DNA from: Nitrospirota bacterium
GTDB lineage: Bacteria > Nitrospirota > UBA9217
Direction of reading: 5' to 3'
DNA length: 25,031 nt
Assembly (NCBI GenBank): GCA_023229435.1
Contig: JALNZF010000038.1
Coordinates: 1-25,031, forward strand
The stretch's first letter is position 1. Each line of letters begins with the position of its first letter. A program made the position numbers and the translations under genes. The notes beneath the pieces are model-generated. The model was not told where the DNA came from and ran no database searches. It was given only the letters and a program-made list of their open reading frames with translations. Of the stretch, positions 14,035 through 20,773 are shown piece by piece.

Positions 14035-14541
14035 ATGAAAGATATTTTCATAGTCGCTGTGTTGTTGGGATTTATCCTGGTTGTCGTACCCTCAGCGAAC
14101 GCCGAAACCGGATCACCGCCGTCTGCGGCATCGGGTTCGGCTGTTGCCCCGGGAATCGTCAAACTGGACAGTCTGGTCAATAAATATGAGCCCGTACTGT
14201 TCAACCACGAGAAACACATTGGCATCGCCGGTGATTGCGGAAAGTGTCATCATCAGCATGGGAACAACGCAAGTTCGCCCTGTCATGAATGCCATCGCAT
14301 CGCGGCGTCTTCGTTCAGGGGATCGGTCACGGGAAGTTTCATGGCATGCAAAAATTGCCACGGCGTTTATGATCCCGCGTCCCCCGGGATGCCGGGACTC
14401 AAGGTCGCCTATCACCGCCAGTGTTTTCAGTGCCACCTCGGCATGGCCGATGTGGGCGTTGATCCCAAGGCCTGCGCCGCCATGTGTCATGACAAGCGTG
14501 AACTGCAGTCGAGCTCGAAGGTTCACCCCGTTAGAGAATAA
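14035..14541 (+). CDS. Periplasmic multiheme cytochrome c (class III/c7-like)
   Basis: This electron-transfer protein is predicted to be exported by Sec (signal peptide 1-23, cleavage after SANA) and to bind heme covalently. Four standard CxxCH sites are at Cys68 (CGKCH), Cys83 (CHECH), Cys105 (CKNCH) and Cys130 (CFQCH). A fifth, CAAMCH at Cys147, has three residues between the cysteines, an uncommon spacing. His58, His61, His73, His75 and His127 are candidate distal ligands, as in cytochromes c3/c7. The length is 168 residues. ATG at 14035 follows AAGGAGG. Its partners are probably the ferredoxin and NrfD-like subunits just downstream. The last codons and the stop lie within an inverted repeat, so the native C-terminus may have been altered. 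Confidence 0.9.
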   Translation: MKDIFIVAVLLGFILVVVPSANAETGSPPSAASGSAVAPGIVKLDSLVNKYEPVLFNHEKHIGIAGDCGKCHHQHGNNASSPCHECHRIAASSFRGSVTGSFMACKNCHGVYDPASPGMPGLKVAYHRQCFQCHLGMADVGVDPKACAAMCHDKRELQSSSKVHPVRE

Positions 14542-14639
14542 GTTCTCTATCGTTAACCGAGTATGGCTTTATACCACAAGCTGTAAATGCAGAATATCAA
14601 CCACGCCATAGGCGTGGCGGCTTTCTCTAACGGGGTGAA
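14522..14639. repeat. 118-bp element with 17-bp perfect terminal inverted repeats
   Basis: TTCACCCCGTTAGAGAA (14522-14538) is perfectly complementary to TTCTCTAACGGGGTGAA (14623-14639). Inner hairpins are AGAGAA-TAAG-TTCTCT and CCACGCC-ATA-GGCGTGG (14601-14617). The left end covers the final codons and stop of the cytochrome gene, and the right end lies 57 bases before the ferredoxin start. It may be a MITE-like insertion or an intercistronic RNA structure. Confidence 0.75.
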
Positions 14640-14696
14640 TCACACCCCGCGAACGGGAATACAGAAAACCGTTGTAACAGGGAGGAATCATTAATT

Positions 14697-15725
14697 ATGG
14701 ATAAGAACAATAACAAGCCCTCTGTCTGCGGCCTGATGCCCGCGAAGACCGACGACGATCGGAAAAAATCCGGACCCGGCGAGATGGGCGACAGCCTGAA
14801 CTTTACCCGGAGAAGATTCATGGGCACGTTCGCGGCGATCAGCGGAGCCCTCGGGGCGGCCTTCCTCACCTCAAAGGCAAAAACCGCAAGCGCCACAGAA
14901 TTCAGCGGCGCCCCGGGCCGCTACGGCGTGCTGTACGATCTGACCGCATGCGTCGGATGCCGCAGCTGCGAAGAGGCCTGTAATAAGGAAAACGAGCTGC
15001 CGGCCCCCAAGGTGCCCTTTGACGACCAGTCCGTTTTTGATGAAGTGCGCAGACCGACGGTGGATGCCTATACGGTGGTGAACCGCTTCCCGAACCCCAA
15101 AGACCCCGACAAACCCCTGTACCGGAAGATCCAGTGCAATCATTGCGACGAACCGGCATGCGCCACCGCCTGTCCCATCCATGCATACACCAAGACGCCG
15201 GAGGGCCCTGTTACCTATGACGTGAATCTCTGTTTCGGCTGCCGGTACTGCATGGTCGCCTGTCCCTACTATGTCCCGGCCTATGACTATAACAGCGCCC
15301 TGGAGCCCCGCATCTCGAAATGCACCATGTGCTATCCCCGGGTGAAGCAGGGCCGCCCGACGGCGTGTTCGGAGGCCTGCCCCACGGGCGCGCTTACCTT
15401 CGGGAAGCGCAGCGATCTGCTCAAGCTCGCGCGGGAACGGATCGTGAAAAATCCCGACAAGTACGTGGACCATATTTTCGGAGAATTCGAGGGTGGAGGA
15501 ACGAGCTGGCTCTACATTTCCGGCGTGCCCTTCGAACACTACGGGTTCCCGACGAATATCCAGAAGACCCCGATGCTTGAAAATACGAAAGGGTTCCTCT
15601 CGAGCGTTCCCCTCGTGTTCACTATCTGGCCCGCCTTCTTCGGCATGCTCTACGCCGCGACGCAGCATGGGAAAAACGGATCGAAGAACGAAGCGGATCA
15701 TAAAAAAACGGAGGAAAAGAAATGA
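14697..15725 (+). CDS. Tat-exported four-cluster ferredoxin subunit (HmcB/HybA-like)
   Basis: This is an iron-sulfur subunit that should pass electrons between the periplasmic cytochrome and the membrane subunit. A twin-arginine signal (TRRRFMG, Arg38-Arg40) follows an unusually long 36-residue N-region, then a hydrophobic stretch to about residue 66. Cysteine groups CVGCRSCEEAC, CNHCDEPACATAC, CFGCRYCMVAC and CTMC...CSEAC provide ligands for four [4Fe-4S] clusters. One helix near the C-terminus (VPLVFTIWPAFFGMLYA) anchors it, as in HmcB and HybA. ATG at 14697 follows GGGAGGA. It overlaps the NrfD-like gene by four bases. There is no molybdopterin subunit or hydrogenase gene beside it, which favours an Hmc-like quinol/cytochrome exchange complex. 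Confidence 0.93.
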   Translation: MDKNNNKPSVCGLMPAKTDDDRKKSGPGEMGDSLNFTRRRFMGTFAAISGALGAAFLTSKAKTASATEFSGAPGRYGVLYDLTACVGCRSCEEACNKENELPAPKVPFDDQSVFDEVRRPTVDAYTVVNRFPNPKDPDKPLYRKIQCNHCDEPACATACPIHAYTKTPEGPVTYDVNLCFGCRYCMVACPYYVPAYDYNSALEPRISKCTMCYPRVKQGRPTACSEACPTGALTFGKRSDLLKLARERIVKNPDKYVDHIFGEFEGGGTSWLYISGVPFEHYGFPTNIQKTPMLENTKGFLSSVPLVFTIWPAFFGMLYAATQHGKNGSKNEADHKKTEEKK

Positions 15726-16957
15726 GCCAATATCTCGCAAAAGCAGAGACCTTGCCGACCACCTTCATTGAGAAACTTCGGCTGGGAATGTCGGTGCAGG
15801 ATTACACCCGGAGCCTGATCACTCCGTTCAACGTCATAGCGGCGATCATCCTGAGCATCGGTCTTCCGGTCATCGCCCTCCGCTTCATACAGGGGCTTGC
15901 GTTCGCGACCCATGCATCCAACGAGTATCCCTGGGGGCTTCTGCTCGGGTGGGGCCTTTTCGGCGGAGTTCCGCTCTCGGCCACGGGCTTCGTCATGGCA
16001 ACAGCCTATTATATTTTCGGATTTAAGGACTACGGCCCGCTTGTGCGGCTCGGCGTCCTGATCGGGCTCCTCGGCTATTTCTTCGCCGCGTGTTACCTTC
16101 TGATCGACCTCGGCAGGCCGTGGCGCATCTATTATCCGATGACCATGGGTTTCGGAACAGCCTCCGTCCTCTTTCTGGTGGCCTGGCATGTGTCGACCTA
16201 CCTCACGGTCCAGATACTCGAATTCAGCCCGGTCATTCTGGAGTGGCTCAAATCGAAGCGGGTCCGCCAGTGGGCGCTCAGGATCACCGTCGGTATGACG
16301 ATCGCGGGCATCATTCTCTCTACGCTGCACCAGTCGGCGCTCGGGGCCATGTTCCTGCTCGCGCCGGGCAAGCTCCACCCGCTGTGGTATTCGACATACC
16401 TCCCCATCCTTAACCTGATATCGAGCATCTACGCGGCGCTGGTCATGACGATCGCCGTCAGTACGCTCTCGGCAAAGTACCTCAGCCACAGGGCGGACGA
16501 GACATTTCTCGGCAGCCTGGACCGTCTTACGCTCGGACTGGGCAAGGGGGCCGTGTTCGGGATCTACGTTTACTTCTCGCTGAAGCTGATCGCCCTGGCA
16601 CATGACAACAACTGGGCGCTTCTCGCAACGCCGTACGGGTATTGGTTCCTCGTTGAACTCCTGGGCTTCGTAATCCTTCCCGCCGTAGTTTTGAGCTACG
16701 GGATCAAGCATGCACGTGTCGGCATTGTGCGGTTCGGCGCCTTTTTCGCCGTCATCGGCGTTCTGGTGAACAGGCTCAACATATCCATCGTGGCCTTTAA
16801 CTGGAACCTGCCGAATCACCTGCATCATATCGTTCCGCCGTGGCAGGAGTTCGCCATGGTAGCGGCGGTTGCAACGCTGCATATATTGGTCTTCCGATGG
16901 ATCGTGAACAGAATGCCGGTCATTCGTCAGGACGCGAGCTACCAGGAACAGCATTAA
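15722..16957 (+). CDS. NrfD/PsrC/HybB-like quinone-interacting membrane subunit
   Basis: This is a 411-residue integral membrane protein with about ten hydrophobic helices, typical of the NrfD family (HmcC, HybB). These proteins exchange electrons or protons with the quinone pool and pass them to the partner ferredoxin. Conserved-looking stretches include YPWGLLLGWGLFGGVPLSA near residue 65, LLIDLGRPWRIYYPM near 127 and LSTLHQSALGAMFLLAPGKL near 200. The last resembles the LHQSSLG signature of HybB/HmcC-type proteins. Its ATG overlaps the ferredoxin stop (ATGA), so the two subunits are translationally coupled. Quinone type and electron direction cannot be deduced from sequence alone. Confidence 0.92.
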   Translation: MSQYLAKAETLPTTFIEKLRLGMSVQDYTRSLITPFNVIAAIILSIGLPVIALRFIQGLAFATHASNEYPWGLLLGWGLFGGVPLSATGFVMATAYYIFGFKDYGPLVRLGVLIGLLGYFFAACYLLIDLGRPWRIYYPMTMGFGTASVLFLVAWHVSTYLTVQILEFSPVILEWLKSKRVRQWALRITVGMTIAGIILSTLHQSALGAMFLLAPGKLHPLWYSTYLPILNLISSIYAALVMTIAVSTLSAKYLSHRADETFLGSLDRLTLGLGKGAVFGIYVYFSLKLIALAHDNNWALLATPYGYWFLVELLGFVILPAVVLSYGIKHARVGIVRFGAFFAVIGVLVNRLNISIVAFNWNLPNHLHHIVPPWQEFAMVAAVATLHILVFRWIVNRMPVIRQDASYQEQH

Positions 16958-16970
16958 ATGGAAAGAAAAC

Positions 16971-17003
16971 TTTCACCACGAAGGCACTAAGACACAAAGA
17001 AGG
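16971..17003. repeat. CACGAAGGCAC-type repeat arm
   Basis: TTCACCACGAAGGCACTAAG and the following GACACAAAGAAGG belong to the same dispersed family as the inner arms at 1622-1710. Only one arm is present here, between the NrfD-like gene and the small DUF2292-like gene. Confidence 0.55.
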
Positions 17004-17061
17004 TCTTTAATTCATGCGGATTTAAACAAACATCAAAGCCACATGAAGGAGATTTCGGGGA

Positions 17062-17277
17062 ATGAATTGCGACAAGTGCAGTCTTTGCAAGACCGAGCGG
17101 ACCGATTGTAATTGTCAGATTATCGCGTCCCTGATCCGTTACAGACTGTATAACGCAGGGGAGATAGAGGAGCTTCTGACGGTGCTTAAGTCAGTGACCA
17201 GCGAACGGTTCTTTGGTTCGCTCGTGATCGAAATCGCAGGCGGGCAAATTGCTTCTGTAATAAAATGCAGCTCATGA
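17062..17277 (+). CDS. Cysteine-rich DUF2292-like small protein (71 aa)
   Basis: The N-terminal third carries five cysteines (CDKCSLC and CNC, residues 3-19), which suggests a metal or cluster site. The rest, EELLTVLKSVTSERFFGSLV then IEIAGGQIASVIK, resembles the conserved part of the protein at 12930-13268 (both have FF, a short strand, a G-rich turn and a second strand). ATG at 17062 has AAGGAG 12 bases upstream and GGGG nearer. Two related proteins on either side of one electron-transfer gene set suggest a shared regulatory or assembly role, but this is inference. Confidence 0.6.
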   Translation: MNCDKCSLCKTERTDCNCQIIASLIRYRLYNAGEIEELLTVLKSVTSERFFGSLVIEIAGGQIASVIKCSS

Positions 17278-17305
17278 GACACTGATGACCGGGGAGAGGT
17301 CACAC

Positions 17306-18280
17306 ATGGATATCCATGGTTTTCTAAACTCATATGTCGGCAACTATATTGTTCAATCTTTCTTTCATTCACTCACGGCAGCCGTGCTGGTGGGCGCCCT
17401 TGTCAGACTATGGAAGATCGAGAACCCTCTGATCGTGCAGAAGTTCCGTTCTCTCGTGATCCTGCTCCCGCTCGTTTCATTCCCGGTCTATTATCTGCTT
17501 AATCCCATCAGGGGAAATGCCTCCTTTAGAATGTCCGCGTTGTTCGACTCCTCCCGATGGCTTGACCTTGCTCAGTGGGGCATGGTCCCGGTCAGTCTGG
17601 TGCTCATTTCACTGGTCATTGGCGCCTTACTGGTTCTTGCCTGCCAGGAACTGATCATGTTGACAATACAATGGGTCCAGTCGAAAAAGGAGACGTATCC
17701 TGTTAATGCAGCTGTCCAGAGCCCGGTAAAGCGCATCCTTCGCGAGTTGCACGCCCCCCTGCTGGACGATTATGTCATTGAGAGCAACGATCAGGTCCTG
17801 TTCACCACCTTAACCGGTCCGAAGCCCGCGATAGTATTAACATCAGGGCTCCTCAGGATTCTCAGCTATGATCAGTTGAAGGCCGCCCTGGGACATGAGG
17901 TTGCCCATGCGATCAGGAACAACAGCCATTTTCTCACCTTGCTGATGCTGATCCGGCTTCTGATGTTCTATAACCCGGTAATGCTCTTCGCGTTCAAGGC
18001 GGCGTCATTGGACGAAGAAAAGATATGCGACGACATTGCCGCCTTCTGGACCGGTAAACCTCAGGTCCTGGCCGACACGCTGAAGAGATTCTATATTGCG
18101 GAAGAGGGGATCGGTAATTCCACTGTGCTTGAAACAGCGGCAGTCAGCGGCACGAACATGATGATAAAGGCCAGGGTGGAAAGGCTTGAGCGAAAAGCAA
18201 GTCAGCAGGTAAGTCTGCCCTGGTTGAAGTTCGCATTCACGATGCTGACGATCGTGGTTATAAACTATTACATCGTATGA
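17306..18280 (+). CDS. Membrane-bound M48/M56-type zinc metalloprotease
   Basis: This is a 324-residue protein with about three N-terminal membrane helices (through about residue 115), a catalytic domain and a final C-terminal helix (FAFTMLTIVVINYYIV). The zinc motif HEVAH is at 197-201, within LKAALGHEVAHAIRNN. The third ligand is probably Glu237 or Glu238 in SLDEEKICDD. The layout fits M56 (BlaR1-like) or M48 (HtpX-like) peptidases, without a penicillin-binding sensor domain. ATG at 17306 is chosen because GGGGAGAGG lies six bases upstream; ATG at 17285 has nothing comparable. A 44-residue membrane peptide overlaps its stop. It may cleave a regulator or handle membrane-protein quality control, but no substrate is visible. 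Confidence 0.82.
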   Translation: MDIHGFLNSYVGNYIVQSFFHSLTAAVLVGALVRLWKIENPLIVQKFRSLVILLPLVSFPVYYLLNPIRGNASFRMSALFDSSRWLDLAQWGMVPVSLVLISLVIGALLVLACQELIMLTIQWVQSKKETYPVNAAVQSPVKRILRELHAPLLDDYVIESNDQVLFTTLTGPKPAIVLTSGLLRILSYDQLKAALGHEVAHAIRNNSHFLTLLMLIRLLMFYNPVMLFAFKAASLDEEKICDDIAAFWTGKPQVLADTLKRFYIAEEGIGNSTVLETAAVSGTNMMIKARVERLERKASQQVSLPWLKFAFTMLTIVVINYYIV

Positions 18281-18411
18281 ATATGTCAAAAAACATATCA
18301 CGGGAGCTGTTGAATCTATTCTATATACCGGTGGTGATCGTCATCTTTATCCTCGTTATAAAGATGTTTAACTGGCTGCCGTTGATCATCCTGGAGTTGT
18401 TCCTGCGATGA
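18277..18411 (+). CDS. Small single-pass membrane peptide (44 aa)
   Basis: ATG at 18277 overlaps the stop codon of the metalloprotease (ATGA), which suggests translational coupling. The product starts MNMSKNISRELLN, has a hydrophobic core (FYIPVVIVIFILVIKMF) and a second short hydrophobic part (WLPLIILELFLR). No family is recognised. It could be an accessory or an inhibitor of the protease. Support comes from the overlap, intact frame and membrane character. Confidence 0.5.
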   Translation: MNMSKNISRELLNLFYIPVVIVIFILVIKMFNWLPLIILELFLR

Positions 18412-18456
18412 CAGGTTGGCGAGGCGTTGCCTCATGCCGATGAGTCATGCAAAAAT

Positions 18457-18535
18457 CCCCCCTCACCCCGGCCCTCTCCCCGATTGGGGCGAGGGAGTTT
18501 ATTATTTACTCTCCCATCAGGGGAGAGGATTAAGG
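18457..18535. repeat. CCCCTCACCCCGGCCC-type palindromic repeat
   Basis: CCCCCCTCACCCCGGCCC on the left and GGGGAGAGGATTAAGG on the right form imperfect outer arms, with CTCTCCCC/GGGGCGAG forming an inner hairpin. This repeat type occurs widely in bacterial genomes. There is no gene between 18412 and 18760. Confidence 0.7.
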
Positions 18536-18599
18536 TTGTCAATCCAAAAACGTGACTCAAAATTAAAGATATTGCGTAACTACTCAGGTCAAAGTATTG

Positions 18600-18683
18600 T
18601 CCGCAGATTACGCAGATTTCACAGATTAAATCGAACCTGATTTATTTTTTAAAATCTGCATCCATCTGCGAAATCTGCGGATA
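18600..18683. repeat. AATCTGCG palindromic repeat, copy C (inverted relative to copy B)
   Basis: TCCGCAGATTACGCAGATTT on the left pairs with AAATCTGCGGA on the right. The left arm equals the reverse complement of the right arm of 13841-13933, and the spacer is AT-rich. Confidence 0.8.
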
Positions 18684-18760
18684 AAAAGAGTTCTATCCGG
18701 TGTAACACCTTTTTGGGTTCAGATGTACTGAATAGTTACGATATTGCTTTGTAAAGTTCT

Positions 18761-19141
18761 TTAATGGGCGCAGCCCCCGTCATTGCTATGGCCGCCGCAG
18801 CAGCCCTGGACCGTCAGCACGGGAAGGCTTTTAGCCTGGAAAAGAGAAAGATTTTCCCGTATTGTCACTCCCTGTGAGCGATGCACCGTGATCCCCATCT
18901 GGTTCAGCCTCGTGAGCGCGCCCGCGCCTATCCCGCCGACGACGATGGCATCGACCTTTTGGTTGTCGAGCGCCTTCATCGGGTTGCATGCGCCATGCGA
19001 GTGGTGCTGGTCTCGATTATTGATCGACGCAACGCTGTTCGTGGCTGTGTCGAAAACGACAAATACCGGCGCTGAGCCAAAGTGATTATACACCGTGCTC
19101 TCTATCCCATCATCATTCTGGACCGGAAAACAGATCTTCAT
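18761..19141 (-). CDS. NifX/NifB-like FeMo-cofactor-binding family protein
   Basis: This is a 126-residue member of the dinitrogenase iron-molybdenum cofactor family (the MTH1175/NifX fold). Many members lie outside nitrogen-fixation clusters and have uncertain roles in metal or cluster handling. Typical stretches are MKICFPV at the N-terminus, VYNHFGSAPVFVVFD, the glycine-rich VDAIVVGGIGAGALTRLNQMG, and a Cys/His/Gly-rich end (GCCGGHSNDGGCAH) that probably binds metal. The start at 19141 has GGGAGGA upstream; the frame extends to 19183 but that extension lies over the ribosome site. It follows the DUF134 gene by 34 bases on the same strand, a pairing that is common in anaerobes. Confidence 0.9.
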   Translation of the reverse strand: MKICFPVQNDDGIESTVYNHFGSAPVFVVFDTATNSVASINNRDQHHSHGACNPMKALDNQKVDAIVVGGIGAGALTRLNQMGITVHRSQGVTIRENLSLFQAKSLPVLTVQGCCGGHSNDGGCAH

Positions 19142-19175
19142 GTCATGTTCCTCCCTGGTATGATTTATGCTGCTT

Positions 19176-19451
19176 TTATTCAAATACGATTGCCTGGCCT
19201 TTGCTGAGAGCTTTCGCGACCTTCTTCCTTGCCAGGGTGAGTATTCTCTGAATGGTCCCCCGTGACACGCCCATCCTGACGCCGGCCTCCGCCTGCGTTA
19301 GATCGTCAAGATCGCAGAGCTTCAGCGCCTCAAGCTCTTCACGCAAAAGCGGCACCTGCTCGAGCTCGGTCATCGGAACGCACGTGGGTTTGAACGCCTT
19401 GCCTTTAAACGTGCATTTGCAGTTTCGCGGCTTTTTACACCTCGGCGACAT
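19176..19451 (-). CDS. DUF134/UPF0251 helix-turn-helix protein
   Basis: The 91 residues have the UPF0251 layout. A Cys/Lys-rich N-terminus (CKKPRNCKC) comes first, then a short CVPMTELEQVPLLREELEAL segment. A sigma-70 region 4-like helix-turn-helix follows (LTQAEAGVRMGVSRGTIQRI then LTLARKKVAKAL). It probably binds DNA and may regulate itself and the NifX-like gene downstream. ATG at 19451 is preceded by GAGAGGGG. A perfect 14-bp palindrome 22 bases upstream is a plausible operator. Confidence 0.9.
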   Translation of the reverse strand: MSPRCKKPRNCKCTFKGKAFKPTCVPMTELEQVPLLREELEALKLCDLDDLTQAEAGVRMGVSRGTIQRILTLARKKVAKALSKGQAIVFE

Positions 19452-19472
19452 GCTTGCCCCTCTCCGTCATAT

Positions 19473-19486
19473 TGTGCATATGCACA
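19473..19486 (-). promoter_or_regulatory. Perfect palindrome upstream of the DUF134 gene (candidate operator)
   Basis: TGTGCATATGCACA is a perfect 14-bp palindrome and its flanks are nearly symmetric (ATT on one side, ATAAT on the other). It lies 22-35 bases upstream of the DUF134 start codon, where a repressor would block transcription. Confidence 0.45.
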
Positions 19487-19550
19487 TAATAGTAACAGGC
19501 ATGCCGGTTACTGTCAAGCGTTTATTCATAAGAAACATTCAGGTCTACCC

Positions 19551-19677
19551 GGGCTGTTGCCCAAACCCCTTTCACCCTTCGACAAGCTCAGGGCGAACGG
19601 TATAGCTTTTGATATTATGAACTTTTTCCGTTCGTGCTGAGCCTGTCGAAGCACACAATCGGTTTGGGCAACAGGCC
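19551..19677. repeat. Dispersed palindromic repeat, complete copy
   Basis: This copy shows the whole element. The outer arms CTGTTGCCCAAACC (19554-19567) and GGTTTGGGCAACAG (19661-19674) are perfect complements. The inner arms CTTCGACAAGCTCAGGGCG and CGTGCTGAGCCTGTCGAAG are imperfect, around a TATAGC...TATTATGAAC spacer. Bases 19567-19679 are identical to 1-113. Confidence 0.85.
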
Positions 19678-19775
19678 GTACTTTTGTGCCATTGGCTTCT
19701 TTACCTCGCCTTTTTATTGAGATGACATGAAACGATACCTGCCCCTCAGGGGTCTCTATTTAATATGATCCGAAA

Positions 19776-19791
19776 GGTGATATCGATCACA
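19776..19791 (+). promoter_or_regulatory. CRP/FNR-like dyad upstream of the bactofilin gene
   Basis: GGTGATATCGATCACA contains GTGA-N6-TCAC, close to the CRP consensus TGTGA-N6-TCACA and related to FNR-family sites. It lies about 130 bases before the bactofilin start. No well-spaced -35/-10 pair was found beside it. Confidence 0.35.
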
Positions 19792-19918
19792 TATTATTAT
19801 CTCTCAATCCTATACTCTTATCTTGAAAGAACAGGCAGGATCCTTGTATGACGCAGGTTTGCATGATATGGCGGTGGATCCGGCCGTCCGGTCAAATACG
19901 GAGATTGGAGGATACAAG

Positions 19919-20533
19919 ATGCTAAAACAGGAAGAGATGATCGAGGTCAAGGTAGCGGAGAAGAATATTGTGGCGGGTGCCGTTAAAACCGACGAGCAGG
20001 GAATAAACACGATATTCAAGGGAAGCAAGGTTACCGGCAACATGGTCGTCAGCCAGGACCTGCAGATGAACGGCGACCTCGAGGGGAATATCACTGCCGA
20101 GAACAATGCAAGCATCTTCATCAAAGGCACATGCAAGGGGAACATCGATGCCAGGGGCGGCAGCGTCGAGATCGAAGGCGAAATGAGCGGAGGGAATATC
20201 AGCGCCGGAGGGTACGTGAAGGTAACCGGCAAGTTTCTCGGCGGCAAGATCCAGGCAAAAGACAAGATCCACATCAACGGTGAGTTCACCGGCAGCCTTG
20301 AGAGCAACGAGGTGGAGCTCGGGGCCGCCGCGCGAGGCAAGGGGGAGATTTTATACAAGGAGACGCTCTGTATTCAAAAGGGTGCGAAAATGGAAGGCAA
20401 GGTCACTCGTGCCGAAGGGGAACGGATGTCCGGGTCGGAACGACCACCAGAACAAAAAGAGGAGCCGAAGCCGAAGAAAAGTTTCTTCTTGTCCAAGGAG
20501 CCGAAGCCGAGGAAAGGTTTCTTCTCGTCTTAG
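19919..20533 (+). CDS. Bactofilin (polymer-forming cytoskeletal protein)
   Basis: Bactofilins form membrane-associated filaments that organise cell shape, division or polar structures. The central region (about residues 30-140) is a right-handed beta-helix of short repeats with regularly spaced glycines, for example GSKVTGNMVVSQDLQMNGDL then EGNITAENNASIFIKGT and GKFLGGKIQAKDKIHINGEF. The tail is proline/lysine-rich with a repeated motif (EPKPKKSFFLSK, then EPKPRKGFFSS). ATG at 19919 is chosen because GGAGG lies seven bases before it; the frame runs back to a TTG at 19823 without such a site. The length of 204 residues suits the family. A structured repeat follows 21 bases after the stop and may terminate its transcript. 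Confidence 0.92.
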   Translation: MLKQEEMIEVKVAEKNIVAGAVKTDEQGINTIFKGSKVTGNMVVSQDLQMNGDLEGNITAENNASIFIKGTCKGNIDARGGSVEIEGEMSGGNISAGGYVKVTGKFLGGKIQAKDKIHINGEFTGSLESNEVELGAAARGKGEILYKETLCIQKGAKMEGKVTRAEGERMSGSERPPEQKEEPKPKKSFFLSKEPKPRKGFFSS

Positions 20534-20554
20534 GAGCAGGAGAGAGAACATTCA

Positions 20555-20685
20555 GGGTCAGATTTGTTTAGAAAGGAAGCCCCGCTTTTGGTTCGGAGAG
20601 GATGGCTCCGGAGAAGCGGGAAAACTGACGATAGTGTGATCAAACAAGGCAGGCCGAATGGCTTGCCTTGTTTCGTTTGTGAGGG
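20555..20685 (+). repeat. Structured hairpin element, copy 3
   Basis: This is the same element as 3021-3147 and 4954-5080, but placed after the bactofilin gene and without the S1 tail. The first stem is CCCGCTT/AAGCGGG here, where the other copies have CCCTGTTT/AAGCAGGG. The change occurs on both sides, so pairing is kept. GTCAG/CTGAC can close the whole structure. The terminal stem at 20642-20673 has the same sequence as in copy 1. The similarity ends at GAGGG. Confidence 0.8.
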
Positions 20686-20741
20686 AGCTTTATTGGGGAC
20701 GATAGGATGTCCCCAATGTTGTCCGCACTCTGCATTGTCAG

Positions 20742-20773
20742 TGGCCACATGACTCCCTGTGGTTCCGTCACTT
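20742..20773. repeat. 32-bp repeat overlapping the moaC stop codon
   Basis: This matches 9164-9195 with two mismatches in 32 bases. On the minus strand it contains the last two codons and the stop of moaC and the bases just after it. Confidence 0.6.

Noticed and set aside
15698..16954. Long open frame antisense to the NrfD-like gene
   Set aside because: The product is rich in Arg, His and Glu, has no recognisable domain and mirrors the GC-rich codons of a clear membrane protein gene on the other strand.
20555..20685. Molybdenum-cofactor riboswitch because moaC and moaA are close
   Set aside because: The element lies 3' of moaC and on the wrong side for a leader, and related copies occur next to the S1 gene. 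It also lacks the known motif layout.
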